DNA of 64,000 bases from Panagrolaimus kolymaensis (GCA_028622995.1 JAJQJQ010000012.1:3472001-3536000); one strand, 5' to 3'; shown: positions 35,960 through 47,348, counted from the first letter of the stretch. Program-made: numbers and translations. Notes: generated by a model from the letters alone, not told the origin.

Positions 35960-36828
35960 CTTTAGTTTTGATTTCTTTTTTTTTACATTTAAGACGAAAC
36001 AAAATAATATCCTCAAGAGAGGCTATGGATTCATTCGAATAATAAATACTTCTCACGTACCACAACTTGGAAGAGAAATTAAAGCAAAAATAATGGATTA
36101 TTTTGTTTGAAACAAAAATCTAATAAAAAAATAAGGTTGATGATGAGAATGAATGAAATGAGAAACAAAACAAAAAAACGAAATGGGCCTACTATTTTTT
36201 GTTTGGAAGAAGAAATAAATGCTATGTTACTTACTCGCCTTTGGGTGTAAATGAAATAATGATAAAAAATAAAAGAATCAATGACAAAGCAAAGCCAAGA
36301 GCAAAGCAGGCGAAAGAATAATAAAAAAGCAGCAAGTAAAAGCTGGAAGGAAACAAAGATTTTGGTCAGGTGCCGTTGAAAAAAATAAAATAAAGCAAGC
36401 ACGATATTGTTGCACAGCTGCGAATTTGGGAGAGCATCGAAAAAAGTTAACTTAATTTTTTGTTGTTTATTGTTCTCCTTCAAGAACATAAAATAACCTC
36501 AAAAGACGCTAATTTCGAATGGCGGCTTTTAGTAGATATTATTGGCATCAAAAGTATCAGCATTGAGAGCTTGAGTCGTCAGATTAAGAGGATGTGAATT
36601 TAAACGAATTAGGATTGTATTTTGATTTATATAGTAGTGATGAGAAAGATTATTCTGCTCTTTTTATTTGTTACCTTTTATCTTGATTCCCTTTCATTAA
36701 CAGCTTTACTGTATCTCATTTTGCTGTTTATGGATTTATCATCTTTTAGATTTGCACTTTAAAGTAACTTTGAAATTTCTAGTCCACATGCTTTTCGACC
36801 TTGTTTTAACAAAACAAAAAAGTTACAT
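35960..36828. other. intergenic region
   Basis: About 0.9 kb upstream of the LAPTM-like gene. A hydrophobic open frame of 136 codons on the minus strand (36079-36489) looks like A/T-rich chance sequence. No exon or repeat is recognised before the palindrome. Confidence 0.45.
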
Positions 36829-38028
36829 CTTAAGACGAGTTCTCCGACAAAATTTTCGATTTTGGTAGAGAAAATTTTTTTTTGACTAAACCGATGTAAA
36901 ATTGGATGGAGATTCAGGAAAAAATGGTCTCGAAGCTCAGAAAATTTTTCTGGACAAATGGCAGAAAATTTGCATATTTAACAAATAAATTCATTAAAAA
37001 TCAGGGAGATGGATATTTTTTTATTCATTTCTATTTCTATGGGTTTTCAACCATGGAGAATCGAATGGCATAAACCATTTATAGCCTTTCATATCGTTAT
37101 CATGGAGAAACAGCTATACCATCACCTTTACCCCATCAAAAACTTTTTTTCCTTGGCTCAGGCTCGAACTGCTATTAATAGATAAAATGTAGCCCTGAAT
37201 CTCCTCTATCGATTTATCCAAACACTTTTTCATAAATGGGCGCTTTCAGCTAGAGCCAAACGAGACCACATTTGACATGAAATTTTTTTTATTGTTTTTT
37301 GACTAAAAGTATTTTTTTATATAAGAAAAATGTAAATGTGGTAATTCAAAAGTTTCTTAGAATAATTTTTTACATATATTTATCTTTTCAAAATTTAATT
37401 TTCAAAGAGTCGATTTTTCTGAACGAAAAAATTTTAAAATTTATTTTTAAAATTCTAAACAGACACAAATATGTAAAAAATTCTTCTAAGAAACTTTTGA
37501 ATTACCACATTTACATTTTTCTTATATAAAAAAATACTTTTAGTCAAAAAACAATAAAAAAAATTTCATGTCAAATGTGGTCTCGTTTGGCTCTAGCTGA
37601 AAGCGCCCATTTATGAAAAAGTGTTTGGATAAATCGATAGAGGAGATTCAGGGCTACATTTTATCTATTGATAGCAGTTCGAGCCTGAGCCAAGGAAAAA
37701 CAGTTTTTGATGGGGTAAAGGTGATGGTATAGCTGTTTCTCCATGATAACGATATGAAAGGCTATAAATGGTTTATGCCATTCGATTCTCCATGGTTGAA
37801 AACCCATAGAAATAGAAATGAATAAAAAAATATCCATCTCCCTGATTTTTAATGAATTTATTTGTTAAATATGCAAATTTTCTGCCATTTGTCCAGAAAA
37901 ATTTTCTGAGCTTCGAGACCATTTTTTCCTGAATCTCCATCCAATTTTACATCGGTTTAGTCAAAAAAAAATTTTTCTCTACCATAATCACAATTAGAAG
38001 TAAAATATTGTCGGAGAATCCGTCTTAA
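36829..38028. mobile_element. near-perfect 1.2-kb palindrome bordered by TTAA (MITE-like)
   Basis: Two inverted arms (about 36829-37365 and 37475-38028) match almost base for base around a spacer of roughly 100 bases. For example, GGAGATTCAGGAAAAAATGG at about 36909 is answered by its complement near 37930. Over the arms I compared by eye, I see only isolated differences. Both outer ends read TTAAGACG inwards, so TTAA lies at each boundary. TTAA is the target of piggyBac-type elements, but it is also palindromic and could belong to the repeat. The outermost ~50 bases are more diverged than the rest. There is no coding frame of note. It lies between two genes and could fold into a long hairpin if transcribed. 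Confidence 0.82.
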
Positions 38029-38242
38029 ACTTTCCATCATTGTCCATCAATCATTTTAGATGTTTTCTCGTAGCTGCTTTTTTGTTGTTGAAATACATAA
38101 AACACACGTCGGTAAACAGTTGTCAAAAGGAAATAAAAGAAATAAAACATTTATTTGATTTCAAATTTTTTTTTATAAATCAATCAAAATCAAGATTGTG
38201 TACAAACATTATCGAAAGAAAAGAAAAAAAATGCAAAGTAAA

Positions 38243-38958
38243 TTAAGCGGATACTTTTATGTCGTCATTCAATCGAACTCCTTCTCTGAGAAGGGTTGAT
38301 TCTAATTTTGTTGCAATGTCTTTCCATTGTTTTCCAGTCAAAGTTGGGCCTGATTTGATTGAAAAGCTTTGTTTTAAGGTGTTTGCTTCAGTTGTACAAC
38401 CTTCTGGTGGGATTGTGCTACTAACACCATCTTGAATTTCTGCTTCTTTTGCATTATCGATACATTTTTTTGTCACAATGCCACCCTCAACAATGCCCAT
38501 ACCTGTCGTTCCCATTGCCGTAGTATTAATGACATCAATTTGTTGGCCAGCGAAAGTTTCGAAATCATAGGATGGTTTGTTTGCAATTCCAAGATCTACC
38601 AATGCTTCAAGAATCTGAAAAACTATCATGTCTCATTAATATTTTTTTAACTTTCGCACCGCTATTTCAACCATTCTATGGGCCACTCTTGTTGCTAAAT
38701 CAACATTTGGTTCCTGTGTACCGAAACGTTCCGTATCTTTGGGCGCAGTCCATATAAGAGGTGGAGAATAAACCAAATCAAAAGCAGGAGTACTTGTTAT
38801 TGTAGCTAAAAAATATACTCATTGCAATCTTCAACCATTTTAGCCTCCTTACAATCACTAATTTGTCCATCATCTCCATTACCATCACCGCCACCAAGCG
38901 GGAGACAACCAAAAGTTACAGTAAAAATAGCAAAAAATAATCCAAGAAATTTAAGCAT
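38243..38958 (-). CDS. secreted protein of unknown family, 207 residues
   Basis: Exons 38853-38958, 38660-38805 and 38243-38614 keep frame. The N terminus is a clear signal peptide (MLKFLGLFFAIFTVTFG), followed by a Gly/Asp-rich linker. The mature protein has few cysteines (one just after the signal, two spaced later around KKCID and EGCTT). It has a helical C-terminal part (WKDIATKLESTLLREG). No catalytic motif, membrane helix or GPI signal is evident. I do not recognise the family; a secreted or cuticle-associated role is plausible from the signal alone. The 3' end lies about 215 bases from the large palindrome. Confidence 0.7.
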
Positions 38959-39306
38959 TTTCTCAACCAAATAAACTCTAAAACTTATGATGATAGAATC
39001 AGATCTGATACCTTTCGAAAATTTTTCGAGTTGCTTTTATACTCGGGTAATCCATCTTCAGGTTGTTTGTTTTTTTTACGGAAAAAGGAATAAGGAATTC
39101 AACAATTTTTTCAATTCAACAATGTCTCTTTTTTTGTTGTTGCAAAGAATTTGTGTTATTTGCTTCGTCTTTTTTTCAACAAATAAAGAATTTTAAAAAA
39201 TCAGAAAAAAAGTATAAAATATTGTATTATTTATTTATTTTTTGTCATCGTTGAATTCAGAAAGGTTTTTTACGACTATTTGTTTGTTGTTCGATGCTTT
39301 TTTTTA

Positions 39307-40906
39307 TCATTCATTATTAGCATCAACAACTTCAGCTTTAAGTTTAGAAGCAATAGCTCGACGAGTTTCCAATCGAGCTTCGTTTTCTGAAAGTGCCTTT
39401 CGAGCAGCCATCGCTGTTCGTGGCCTTTCTATTGCAGCTTTTTCAGATTGCTCCTGAAAAAAATAAATTTGATAATTACAAATATTAAAAATTTCAGCAA
39501 TCCTACGTGTAGTTGTTTCTCTCTTTCAGCCCGCTTTAATTCAAGCAACTTATCTCTTTGTTGTCTCAAATATGTAGTTCTTTCAGCAAGTTTTTCTTCA
39601 GAAATTTGTTCTCGATCTTTCAATAATGAGCGGTAATCAAATTTGGAAGTTGGACTGATGGCACTCTAAAAATTAAATTGATTTAAAACATAAATTTGCT
39701 TCCAAAAAATATAGCTTACTGGAGAATTTGTTTTTGACCCATTTACTTCGGCATTGGGAGTTATTGGAGATACTAATGGTTGCTTTTTTATGCCTTTAGT
39801 TTGTGCTGGACCTATATTCACTGTAGCTCCACCATTTATGGATTTTCTAGGTTCATCACCTATCTTTATCGAAGGTTTTTCAGGAGTTGCTGTGACTGTT
39901 ATTTGTTTTTTAGAAGTTCCAGGGCGACCTGCTGAAGATGCACGCGAAGCTTTAGTAGCTTTTCCATCGTTTGCTTCTTTTACACTTGGGGATGACGGTT
40001 TACCAGCGAGAGAAACAGAATCTTTCATTGGCTCATGAAGTAATAAGGATTGTAGCCCCGTTTCAAGATTCTATAAAAGGCAATTGGATTCGGAACAAAT
40101 ATCAAATTTTAAACAAACTTTCATAATGGCATCATCAATTCCTCGTTGATGATGATCTTGTATCGATTTTAACATTTCTTGCTCCTCATCACTTCTCTCT
40201 TTAACTTGCTCAGCCATATTTCCCCAATATTCATCCGTTGTTTGTTCATTAACAAAATCCTCTCGACTTTTACGAATAACACTAATAAGAATGTAGCGCT
40301 CACATTCATCTTCATCTCTCAAAATATCCCAAAGTGGTGCATCTTCTTCAGGTAAAGTCATGGCTGTTGGAATCATCCCTGTTACATGCTATAAAAAGAA
40401 AAGCCTAAATTTCAAGCAAATGAAAAAAAGTAATAATTTTACTTGAACAAGTCGCAAAGCTTGAAGTTGTAATTCAACATTCTTTCTCATCATCATTGGA
40501 ACAAATACATTAAAATCTTGTGCTGCCACAACAGGCTCAAGAAGAACCCGCTCTTTGAAAGTTAATTTTTTAGTTTTATCCACTTGTTTTAACGCTTCAA
40601 CAAGTTCTTTTGGAGTTATTTTAGCATCTTCACAATGTGCAGCAATTAATGAATCAACAACTTTAGCAAATTTTGTATGAATATTTTTAAATAATGTTGG
40701 CTCAAGTTGATCTCGATCAAATACTAAAAAGCAATAAAATGTTAAAAAATTTCGATTACAAGAAATAACGTACCAATAGAATTTTGTTCAATAAACATAC
40801 TTGTTGGAAATTGCCACATAGAAGTTTGTAAAAATTCCAAAAACTTTTTGAATATTACTTTTTCTGATGGACGTTTAGGAGCTGATTGTGAACGCTTCCG
40901 GAACAT
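39307..40906 (-). CDS. cfap-36: CFAP36 (CCDC104) with BART-like domain
   Basis: Six exons (40774-40906, 40443-40723, 40119-40388, 39720-40070, 39507-39665, 39307-39453) give 446 residues. The N-terminal ~130 residues fit the BART-like domain of CFAP36: FLEFLQTSMWQFP, then LLEPVVAAQDFNVFVPMM and VELQLQALRLVQ. A charged linker rich in Ser, Lys and Pro follows. The C terminus has the family's coiled coil (LAERTTYLRQQRDKLLELKR) and a second helix (ARLETRRAIASKLKAEVV). The protein binds the small GTPase ARL3 and acts at the cilium base; in worms that would be in ciliated sensory neurons. Length is somewhat above the human protein because of the linker. Confidence 0.9.
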
Positions 40907-41560
40907 AATTTAAAATAAATATTTTTCAATAACAATAAATTTTTGTTTTTTAAAATCTATGAAAAATTTAAAAAGTAAACAAACAAAATAAGTAAAAGAA
41001 GCCTTAAGTTGACAAAAAAAAGAAGTAAAAAGCCCTTTATTCAATGGAGTATACTGTCGTCATGGAGACTATATTTCAAGGTTGTAAAAAAAAGGAAAAT
41101 AATGGCGGCATAAAAAAAAACATGGTCAAGTTCTTTGACTCAAGCTTTTATTTTAGTTTTCTTCTTCCGGAAACAAATAAATAAAACAATTCTTACTCTC
41201 TAAGGACAATACGAATGAATGAGGACATAAATAAAGCAATAATCAAAGCAAAGCACTTCATGTTTATAATATTGAAGTCTTATAAAAGTTAATAAAGCTT
41301 TTTAGTAAGACAATAATAAATATTATTTATCTTTTGCAATAATAACAACAATGACGTTTTTTAATATTTGATGTTTGTTGAAATGAGAAAAAAGGTTAAC
41401 ACTCATTGAGATAATTCATAAAGAAAAAAATGTGAAAGAAAGAAAGCATTGACTTCCGCAATCATTCAAAAAGTCTCATTTATTAATAAAAATTTACAAC
41501 CTTTGTAAGTGAATCCCATTTTAAACCATCAATTAATTAATATCTACCCTTGTAAATTGA
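40907..41560. other. intergenic region
   Basis: About 650 bases upstream of the CFAP36 gene, A/T-rich, without recognisable exons or repeats. The repeat block begins near 41561. I looked for an X-box-like ciliary promoter motif and found no convincing match. Confidence 0.4.
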
Positions 41561-41971
41561 ATTGACTATGTCTGTCTGTGGGTTGTCCGCTGTTTTTTGA
41601 AAATGTGATTGTACAGTCTGATGTAGTTTTTAATGCTGATTCCAAAAATGTGGGTTTCGAGCTTCGGGTAAAGAGATATGCATATGATATTGAGGTTTGA
41701 AGATTTGCATATTGAAAAAATTCTTAACGCGAATGTTTCTCTTTGTGTTTGATGAAAGGGAGAAAGCGAGTTCTTTGTCGTTTGCGTTTTGAAGGTGAAT
41801 TTCGTTGTGTGATTTTTTTTATTGTGAGTTTTGAAAGAATGCATATTTGGTGGATTTGGTGATGGTGCTTAGATGCATGCATGTGTGGAGGTGTTGGAAG
41901 GTGTTTAATGAAAATGTTTTTTTTGTATTTTTAAAATAATTATTGATTTTGGAAGATGGAAATGCGAAATG

Positions 41972-41986
41972 AGGCCCGCAGGGCCT
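41972..41986. repeat. GNA-triloop hairpin 1
   Basis: Six-bp stem AGGCCC / GGGCCT with loop GCA. Confidence 0.7.
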
Positions 41987-42049
41987 AAGTAAAATTTAAA
42001 ATGAATGTGGAGATGAACCTCGATGTGTCCATAAGGGATATGAAAGATG

Positions 42050-42064
42050 AGGCCCAAAGGGCCT
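42050..42064. repeat. triloop hairpin 2 (AAA variant)
   Basis: The same six-bp stem AGGCCC / GGGCCT as at 41972, with loop AAA, the only one not of GNA form. Confidence 0.65.
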
Positions 42065-42139
42065 TTGTTGATTTTCGGCTGTAATGAAATTGAATTTGAA
42101 AAGGTGAAAGTGTGGAATGGAACCCGAGAATGGATTGTG

Positions 42140-42154
42140 TGGCCCGAAGGGCCA
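42140..42154. repeat. GNA-triloop hairpin 3
   Basis: Six-bp stem TGGCCC / GGGCCA with loop GAA. Confidence 0.7.
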
Positions 42155-42187
42155 GTTTGTAAATAGAAATGAACTAATGTAAAATGC

Positions 42188-42200
42188 TCCCCGTAGGGGA
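42188..42200. repeat. GNA-triloop hairpin 4
   Basis: Five-bp stem TCCCC / GGGGA with loop GTA. Confidence 0.65.
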
Positions 42201-42264
42201 TGGAAGCTGGAAGACGAGATGAGGGCCCGATGTGTAATTGTAAAATTAAATAAATGTAACGTGT

Positions 42265-42287
42265 GGGGACTGCCGTAGGCAGGCCCC
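42265..42287. terminator. unit-end hairpin A (GTA loop)
   Basis: A ten-position stem GGGGACTGCC / GGCAGGCCCC with one A-G mismatch and loop GTA. It closes the first repeat unit; the next unit starts about 10 bases on. It is listed as the probable element terminus hairpin, not a transcription terminator. Confidence 0.55.
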
Positions 42288-42947
42288 TTCATATTTCTTG
42301 TCTACCTATGTAAAGTGAGAATGTATGTCTGTCTGTTTGTTTGTCTGTCAATGTGGTGTCCCCTAGCAAATTGAAATGTGTCTAGCACCTCATATGCAGT
42401 TTTTTACGCTGATTCCGAATATGTGAATTTCATTCTTCGGAATCGAGATGGCCGATTCAGGACATGCGTTTTAAATTTGCATAATCGAAAAATTTCTCGA
42501 CACGAATGTTTCTCTTTGTGTTTGATGAAAGGACGAAGCGTGGGATTTTTTGGAAACGTTAATTTTCTTTTCGAGATGTTTTACTGTAATTTGGTAAGAA
42601 TGAGAGCGGTTATGGTTGAAGAAGTAATTGCGCATGATGAAATGGTTTACCGGAAGGTGTTTAAAGAAATGCTCGATTTAAATAATTTTTTGAAGTGAGG
42701 TGTAATAAAGTGTTATAGTGTTATTTCAAGATGTTTGGGAAATTTAAGAAAATTTTATTGCAACTAAGAATGTGTGGAAGTAGGTGAAGACGAAAATAGA
42801 GTAATGAAAATGGGCTACAAAAGGATGGTGACGCATATCAGAATAATGAAATGCGAGACCGAAAAATCAAAATGTTCCCGGATTTATAAAAATGTGATTT
42901 TGGAAATACAATAATTGATAATGGAAGCAATGAAAATGGATGGGATG

Positions 42948-42962
42948 GGGCCCGTAGGGCCC
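42948..42962. repeat. GNA-triloop hairpin 5
   Basis: Six-bp stem GGGCCC / GGGCCC with loop GTA. Confidence 0.65.
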
Positions 42963-43095
42963 ATTATTAATTTCGAAAAGGGAGTAATTGTACGAAGGAA
43001 TATGCTTGGAAGCAGAAAGGATAAACATGAAAGTGGAGCCAGAAGGCGCAAATCGGAACTCGCTGAAGTAATTGATGAGAAGTTACGCTTGCGTT

Positions 43096-43108
43096 GGGGC
43101 GAAGCCCC
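43096..43108. repeat. GNA-triloop hairpin 6
   Basis: Five-bp stem GGGGC / GCCCC with loop GAA. Confidence 0.65.
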
Positions 43109-43554
43109 CCTAGAAAGGTATTTAAATTTGATGTAAGCCACCCGAAGAATTATTTTAAGTAGTGTGACTTTAGTATTGAAATGGAATGAAATGTTTATAT
43201 GTAAAGGTATTTTAAAATGTTGATTTCAAACATGTGAAATTAAACTGAATTAGATTAAAAGGGTGGTTAAAATTTGCGCCTCATATGGAATTTCATGTTT
43301 GCGCGTTTTAAAACGTTTGTCTAAAAAATCGTGTGTTTAAGCCCAGTTTCTGTCACAGTCACACGTTTACCATAAGAAATCCCCATCTTCTTTACTACTC
43401 ACACCAAATTAATCATAAAATATTATTTCTTAACCATCTCCCTTTTTTCATCCTTTTCTAAAACAAAAGAATTCCCTAACGTTATTTTTGTCAATGAAAA
43501 GTGTTATGTTTCTTATTCGAAAAGTGTTTATGTTTGTTAATAAAAAAGTTGTGA

Positions 43555-43575
43555 GGGACCACCGAAGGTGGGCCC
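43555..43575. repeat. unit-end hairpin B (GAA loop)
   Basis: Stem GGGACCACC / GGTGGGCCC with an A-G mismatch at the same place as in hairpin A, and loop GAA. It closes the second repeat unit. Confidence 0.65.
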
Positions 43576-44082
43576 CAATGCTCTTGTCTACTTATTTAAA
43601 GCGAGAATGTATGTCTGTCTGTTTGTAGATTTGGTGTCCCCTAGCAAATGGAAATGTGTCTAGCACGTCCTATGCAGTTTTTCACGCTGATTACGAATAT
43701 GTGAATTTCGTTTATCGGAAACGAGATGGTCGAACAGGACAAGCATTTGAAATTTGCATAATCGAAAAAATTCTCGACGCGAATGTTTTTCTTTGCATAT
43801 GTTGAAAGGGAAAGCGCGCGCTTTTTTCTTTTGTTTTTGGAACGGAAAATGTTCTTTTCGAGATGTTTTTATGTATTAAAATATGAAAGAGAATGGTTAG
43901 GGTTGATGAAGTAATGGTGCTCCCGAGGTAGTTTAGGAATATGAAAACTGTCCGAAAATTCAAATCGAAAAACGCAGCGTTAACGTATTGTTATGAAGCC
44001 AAGCTTGCGGTGGTGGCTAAGTCCCAATAGAATCGTGTAAAAGTTTTCGAAAAGTGTTTGTATGTTCATAATAAAAGGGTGA

Positions 44083-44103
44083 GGGACCACCGAAGGTGGG
44101 CCC
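44083..44103. repeat. unit-end hairpin C (GAA loop)
   Basis: Identical in stem and loop to the hairpin at 43555-43575. It closes the third unit. Confidence 0.65.
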
Positions 44104-44112
44104 CATGCGCTT

Positions 44113-44799
44113 GTACCGATGGTTTTTCAATTTATAAAAAATTTCACCAATTAAAAGATTCATCAAAAAAAATTGCAAACACTATGTTTTGCTTCCATTT
44201 AGCAGCCATTTTTTTGATTCAATCTTGCAAAAAAATATTGCGTATTTTCGAGGTAATCCTAAAATAAAAGCAAAAAATAAGGAGGTTTATAAAAGATTAA
44301 AAACATAAGAAGATGCAATGCTCTTAATAAAAAAAATAAAGATTTTCTCCTTTTCATATGTGTTTTTTCTATCCAGGTCCTCTTACAATTTCCGATGTTT
44401 CTAATAATAATAACATTAGCTTTTTGTTGTTTTGTTATTTACTTTGACTATGAAAAAAATTGAAAATAATGGATTTGCTTCGATTTTAAGAAAAAACATT
44501 TTTGAGCAAAATTATTCATAAATGTGTTTGGTTTCGAGGCGATTACACTTCCTTCGTGCAAATTACTGTAACATCCTAAAATGCAATCAAAAACCTTTTT
44601 TGTTTCTCAACTCTGGCAAATTTTTCATTCAATTTTTTGATGAAATCTTTAGATTTTTTGCTGTCAGCCTTTTTGTTTCGTGGTTATGCATTTTTACATG
44701 TCAAATCGCTTTATTTTATTCATTGATTTCTCGCTCGCCCCTTTACTTCATTACTAATACCATTTTTTTCAGAAACACGTTCTTTGCATTATCAAAAAC
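44113..44799. promoter_or_regulatory. region upstream of RACK1
   Basis: About 690 bases, A/T-rich. It ends with a TTTTTTTCAG acceptor at about 44763-44772, 28 bases before the RACK1 ATG and a likely spliced-leader site. No other element is recognised. Confidence 0.45.
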
Positions 44800-45876
44800 A
44801 TGGATGGTGGTGATGGCAATTGTTTAAAACTCGTGGGTGTTCTGAAAGGCCATTCAAACTGGGTTACCCAGATCGCCACTACTGAGAATCCCAACATCAT
44901 CGTTTCTGCTTCACGTGGTATGTTTTTCTTTTATTTTTATCATATGCATATCATTTTTCCTCATGTTTTAGATAAATCTTTGATCGTATGGGAACTTGGT
45001 GTTGGCGATCATACAATGGAAGAAAATGCCGTCATTGGAAGACCCAAGCGTGCTCTTCGAGGACATGCTCATTTCGTTTCTGATATTTCTTTATCATCTG
45101 ATGGTCAATATGCTCTTTCTGGTTCATGGGATAAATCTCTTCGTCTTTGGGATTTGCATACGTATGTTTAACACCTTTGTTTTTTATAAAATTTTACCTT
45201 TAAATATTTTAGTGGTCAAACTACTCGTCGTTTCGCGGCTCACACCAAAGATGTTCTTTCCGTCGCTTTCTCTGCTGATAACCGTCAAATTGTTTCTGGT
45301 TCTCGTGATCGTACTATCAAGCTCTGGAACACTCTTGCTCAATGTAAACACACCGTTGTTGATGAATGCCACACTGACTGGGTCTCAGCTGTCAGATTCT
45401 CGCCATCTGTTGAAAATCCTGCTATTGTTTCTGGAGGATGGGATGGCATCGTCAAAGTATGGAATCTTTCAAACTGCCGCTTGAAGACAAATCATATCGG
45501 TCATTATGGTTACATCAACTCTATCACCGTTTCTCCTGATGGCTCATTATGTGCTTCTGGTGGCAAAGATGGTACTTCCATGTTATGGGATCTCAACGAT
45601 GGCAAACATCTTTACACCCTCCAGGGTCATGACATCGTCAATGCTTTGTGCTTCTCTCCTGATCGTTACTGGTTATCTGCTGCGGTTGGATCTGTTATCA
45701 AAATCTGGGATCTCGAAACCAAAACCTCAATCGATGATTTGAAAATTGATGCTACTGGTGCTGCTACTCGTCAAAACGCTGCTGAAGTCACTTCTCTCGC
45801 ATGGTCTCCTGATGGTCGAACATTGTTTGCTGGTTATACGGATAATCACATCCGAGTTTGGCGTCTTAAAGCCTAA
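44800..45876 (+). CDS. rack-1: RACK1, receptor for activated C kinase
   Basis: Exons 44800-44917, 44972-45161 and 45213-45876 give 323 residues. Seven WD40 repeats fill the protein, most ending in WD, WE or WN pairs: [54 protein letters not shown] and DNHIRVWRL. The first repeat starts [16 protein letters not shown]1 sits on the 40S ribosomal subunit near the mRNA exit and also scaffolds kinases. The acidic tip of the sixth-seventh repeat linker is present but short. Codon use is C-rich at third positions compared with its neighbours, consistent with high expression. Length and layout match the family (human 317). Confidence 0.97.
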
Positions 45877-46399
45877 TCTTTTTTATCTTTTTGAGTTGTT
45901 TTGAAGTTATCTCTATTTTGTTTGTAGCAAATAAATTGTTGATAAATATTTATTTTGTTTTTGTTTTCTTCTCTTGTTTCTTTCTTAATTAAAAAAAAAG
46001 TAGAATTATTATTATTTAGCTTTGTTAATGCAGCGGGATTATTAGCAAAGCAAACGATTAATATTTATATGTGAAGCATATGCATTACCAATTTCCATTT
46101 TTGTTCTAAGTACTAAAACTTTAGAAATCACCAAACTAAAAATGTTTCGAAGAAAGCAAAGAAGATTCGCATGCATTCTAAGTTAAACCTTGATAAATGC
46201 TACCTTTTTTACACCATAATTAGGAAAAAGGTTTGAACTGCTATTTACAGTTAATATAAACAAATTCACATTAGTATATTTACACAGCAGGTTTGTGCAG
46301 TCACATATTTTATTATTGACTAAACAGGTGATCATCAAAAAAAAAAAATTGATACAAATAGCTTGCTTTTCGATCATGACTTTTTGAGAATTCTAAAAT
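45877..46399. other. intergenic region
   Basis: About 520 bases between the RACK1 stop and the next start. It includes AATAAA at about 45930. Nothing else is recognised. Confidence 0.4.
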
Positions 46400-47348
46400 A
46401 TGTTACTCATTTTCGTATTAATAATATTATCTTGCATTTCGAATACTCATGGATATTATAGTTCATACAATTCATGGGTAAATAATATTTTTTTCTGTGA
46501 TGTTTTATAAAATCTTTTTTACAGGAGTTTGCATTTCCTTTGAATGTGATGGAGCAACTTTATGCCGTTGAAGCTAATGATAGTTTGAGCCTTCGAGGAA
46601 AGGAGAGAGCCATGGATGGAATCATTTCTCAAAATGTTGATTATTTACAACGAAGCAAATTACATTTGCCTTCAATTTATACTGGTCTTCCAGCAGTTGC
46701 GCAATGGCAAATCAAAGATGTTTTTTATCATCCAAATTTAACTTTCGATGAAAAACAATCCATCATTGAAACGTTAATGGGCGAACTTCCATTGGATCAA
46801 CAAATAATTTCTTCAAAAAATAATTGTGCTTTGGAAAATTCAAAAGAAAAAACAATGTTTTTTGATAGCTTTTCAACCATTGTTTACACAATTCGATATA
46901 CTGTAGTAAGTTTTTAGAAGATTATGCTGGAGTTTTTTTTAAAGCTTCGAGAATATTTATTTTACAGCCAATTTTGGAATTGAAAGAAAAGATACCCGAT
47001 CAGGATTTTAAAATACTTTATGAAACTTTGGGAAACCACTCGCTTACAGTAAAACAAAAAATGAGTGATTTGAATTTTATCATATCTGCTTTGGATTCTG
47101 ATATCCAACAATCGCTTTTTCAATTAAATGGTCCAATGGATGTTGAACCATTTCATAAAGATCTTTTAAAGAAATTTAGAGAAGAATTGAAGAATGTCAC
47201 AAAAGCAAAGATAACGACGACGATTCCATCTCCTTCATCCACAACAACGGCTTCACCAAGAAAATCAGGAATTCGAAAACGTCATCCACCATTTGGAACG
47301 AAAATTGATCAACCAAAAATGGCAAAATTAAAAGAGCTCATGGGATAA
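46400..47348 (+). CDS. secreted DUF148 / SXP-RAL-2-like protein
   Basis: Exons 46400-46477, 46525-46905 and 46968-47348 give 279 residues. A signal peptide (MLLIFVLIILSCISNTHG) is followed by a helical body. It contains LPSIYTGLPAVAQWQIKDV and HPNLTFDEKQSIIETLM, the pattern of nematode DUF148 proteins (LP-hydrophobic-G-P, then a helix, then NPxLT, then a helix). A weaker second copy, IPDQDFKILYETLGNHSLT with the helix after it, suggests an internal repeat. The tail is Thr/Ser/Pro-rich and basic (SGIRKRHPPFG). Family members are abundant nematode secreted antigens with unclear function; some bind calcium or magnesium. The assignment is by motif layout only. Confidence 0.65.

Larger units (their letters stand above)
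41561..44112. mobile_element. head-to-tail array of three related repeat units, Helitron-like
   Basis: Three units share a common start of CTTGTCTAC, ATGTATGTCTGTCTG, GTGTCCCCTAGCAAA and GCTGATTCCGAATATG-like blocks. They begin near 41561 (most decayed), 42296 and 43584. Each unit ends in a GC-rich hairpin (42265-42287, 43555-43575, 44083-44103), and the start of the next unit follows at once. Tandem head-to-tail copies, a hairpin close to the end and no target duplication fit Helitron-type (Helentron) elements. This class assignment is inference; I see no Rep/helicase gene. Open frames within (such as 42378-42698 and 42915-43136) show no recognisable protein domain. Base composition is distinctly more GC-rich than the flanks. 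Confidence 0.6.

Noticed and set aside
36079..36489. 136-codon hydrophobic open frame, minus strand
   Set aside because: Composition is explained by T/A-rich DNA (Phe, Leu, Ile, Lys); no signal for start, splice or conserved motif.
37299..37529. 76-codon open frame in the palindrome centre
   Set aside because: It spans the spacer and arm ends; A/T-rich with no motif, and symmetric sequence explains the frame.
42300..42355. GTCTGTCTGTTTG as a plain microsatellite
   Set aside because: It recurs at the same place in each of the three repeat units, so it is part of the element start.
42378..42698. 106-codon open frame in the repeat array
   Set aside because: The same stretch in the neighbouring units is broken by frame changes, and no protein domain is recognised.
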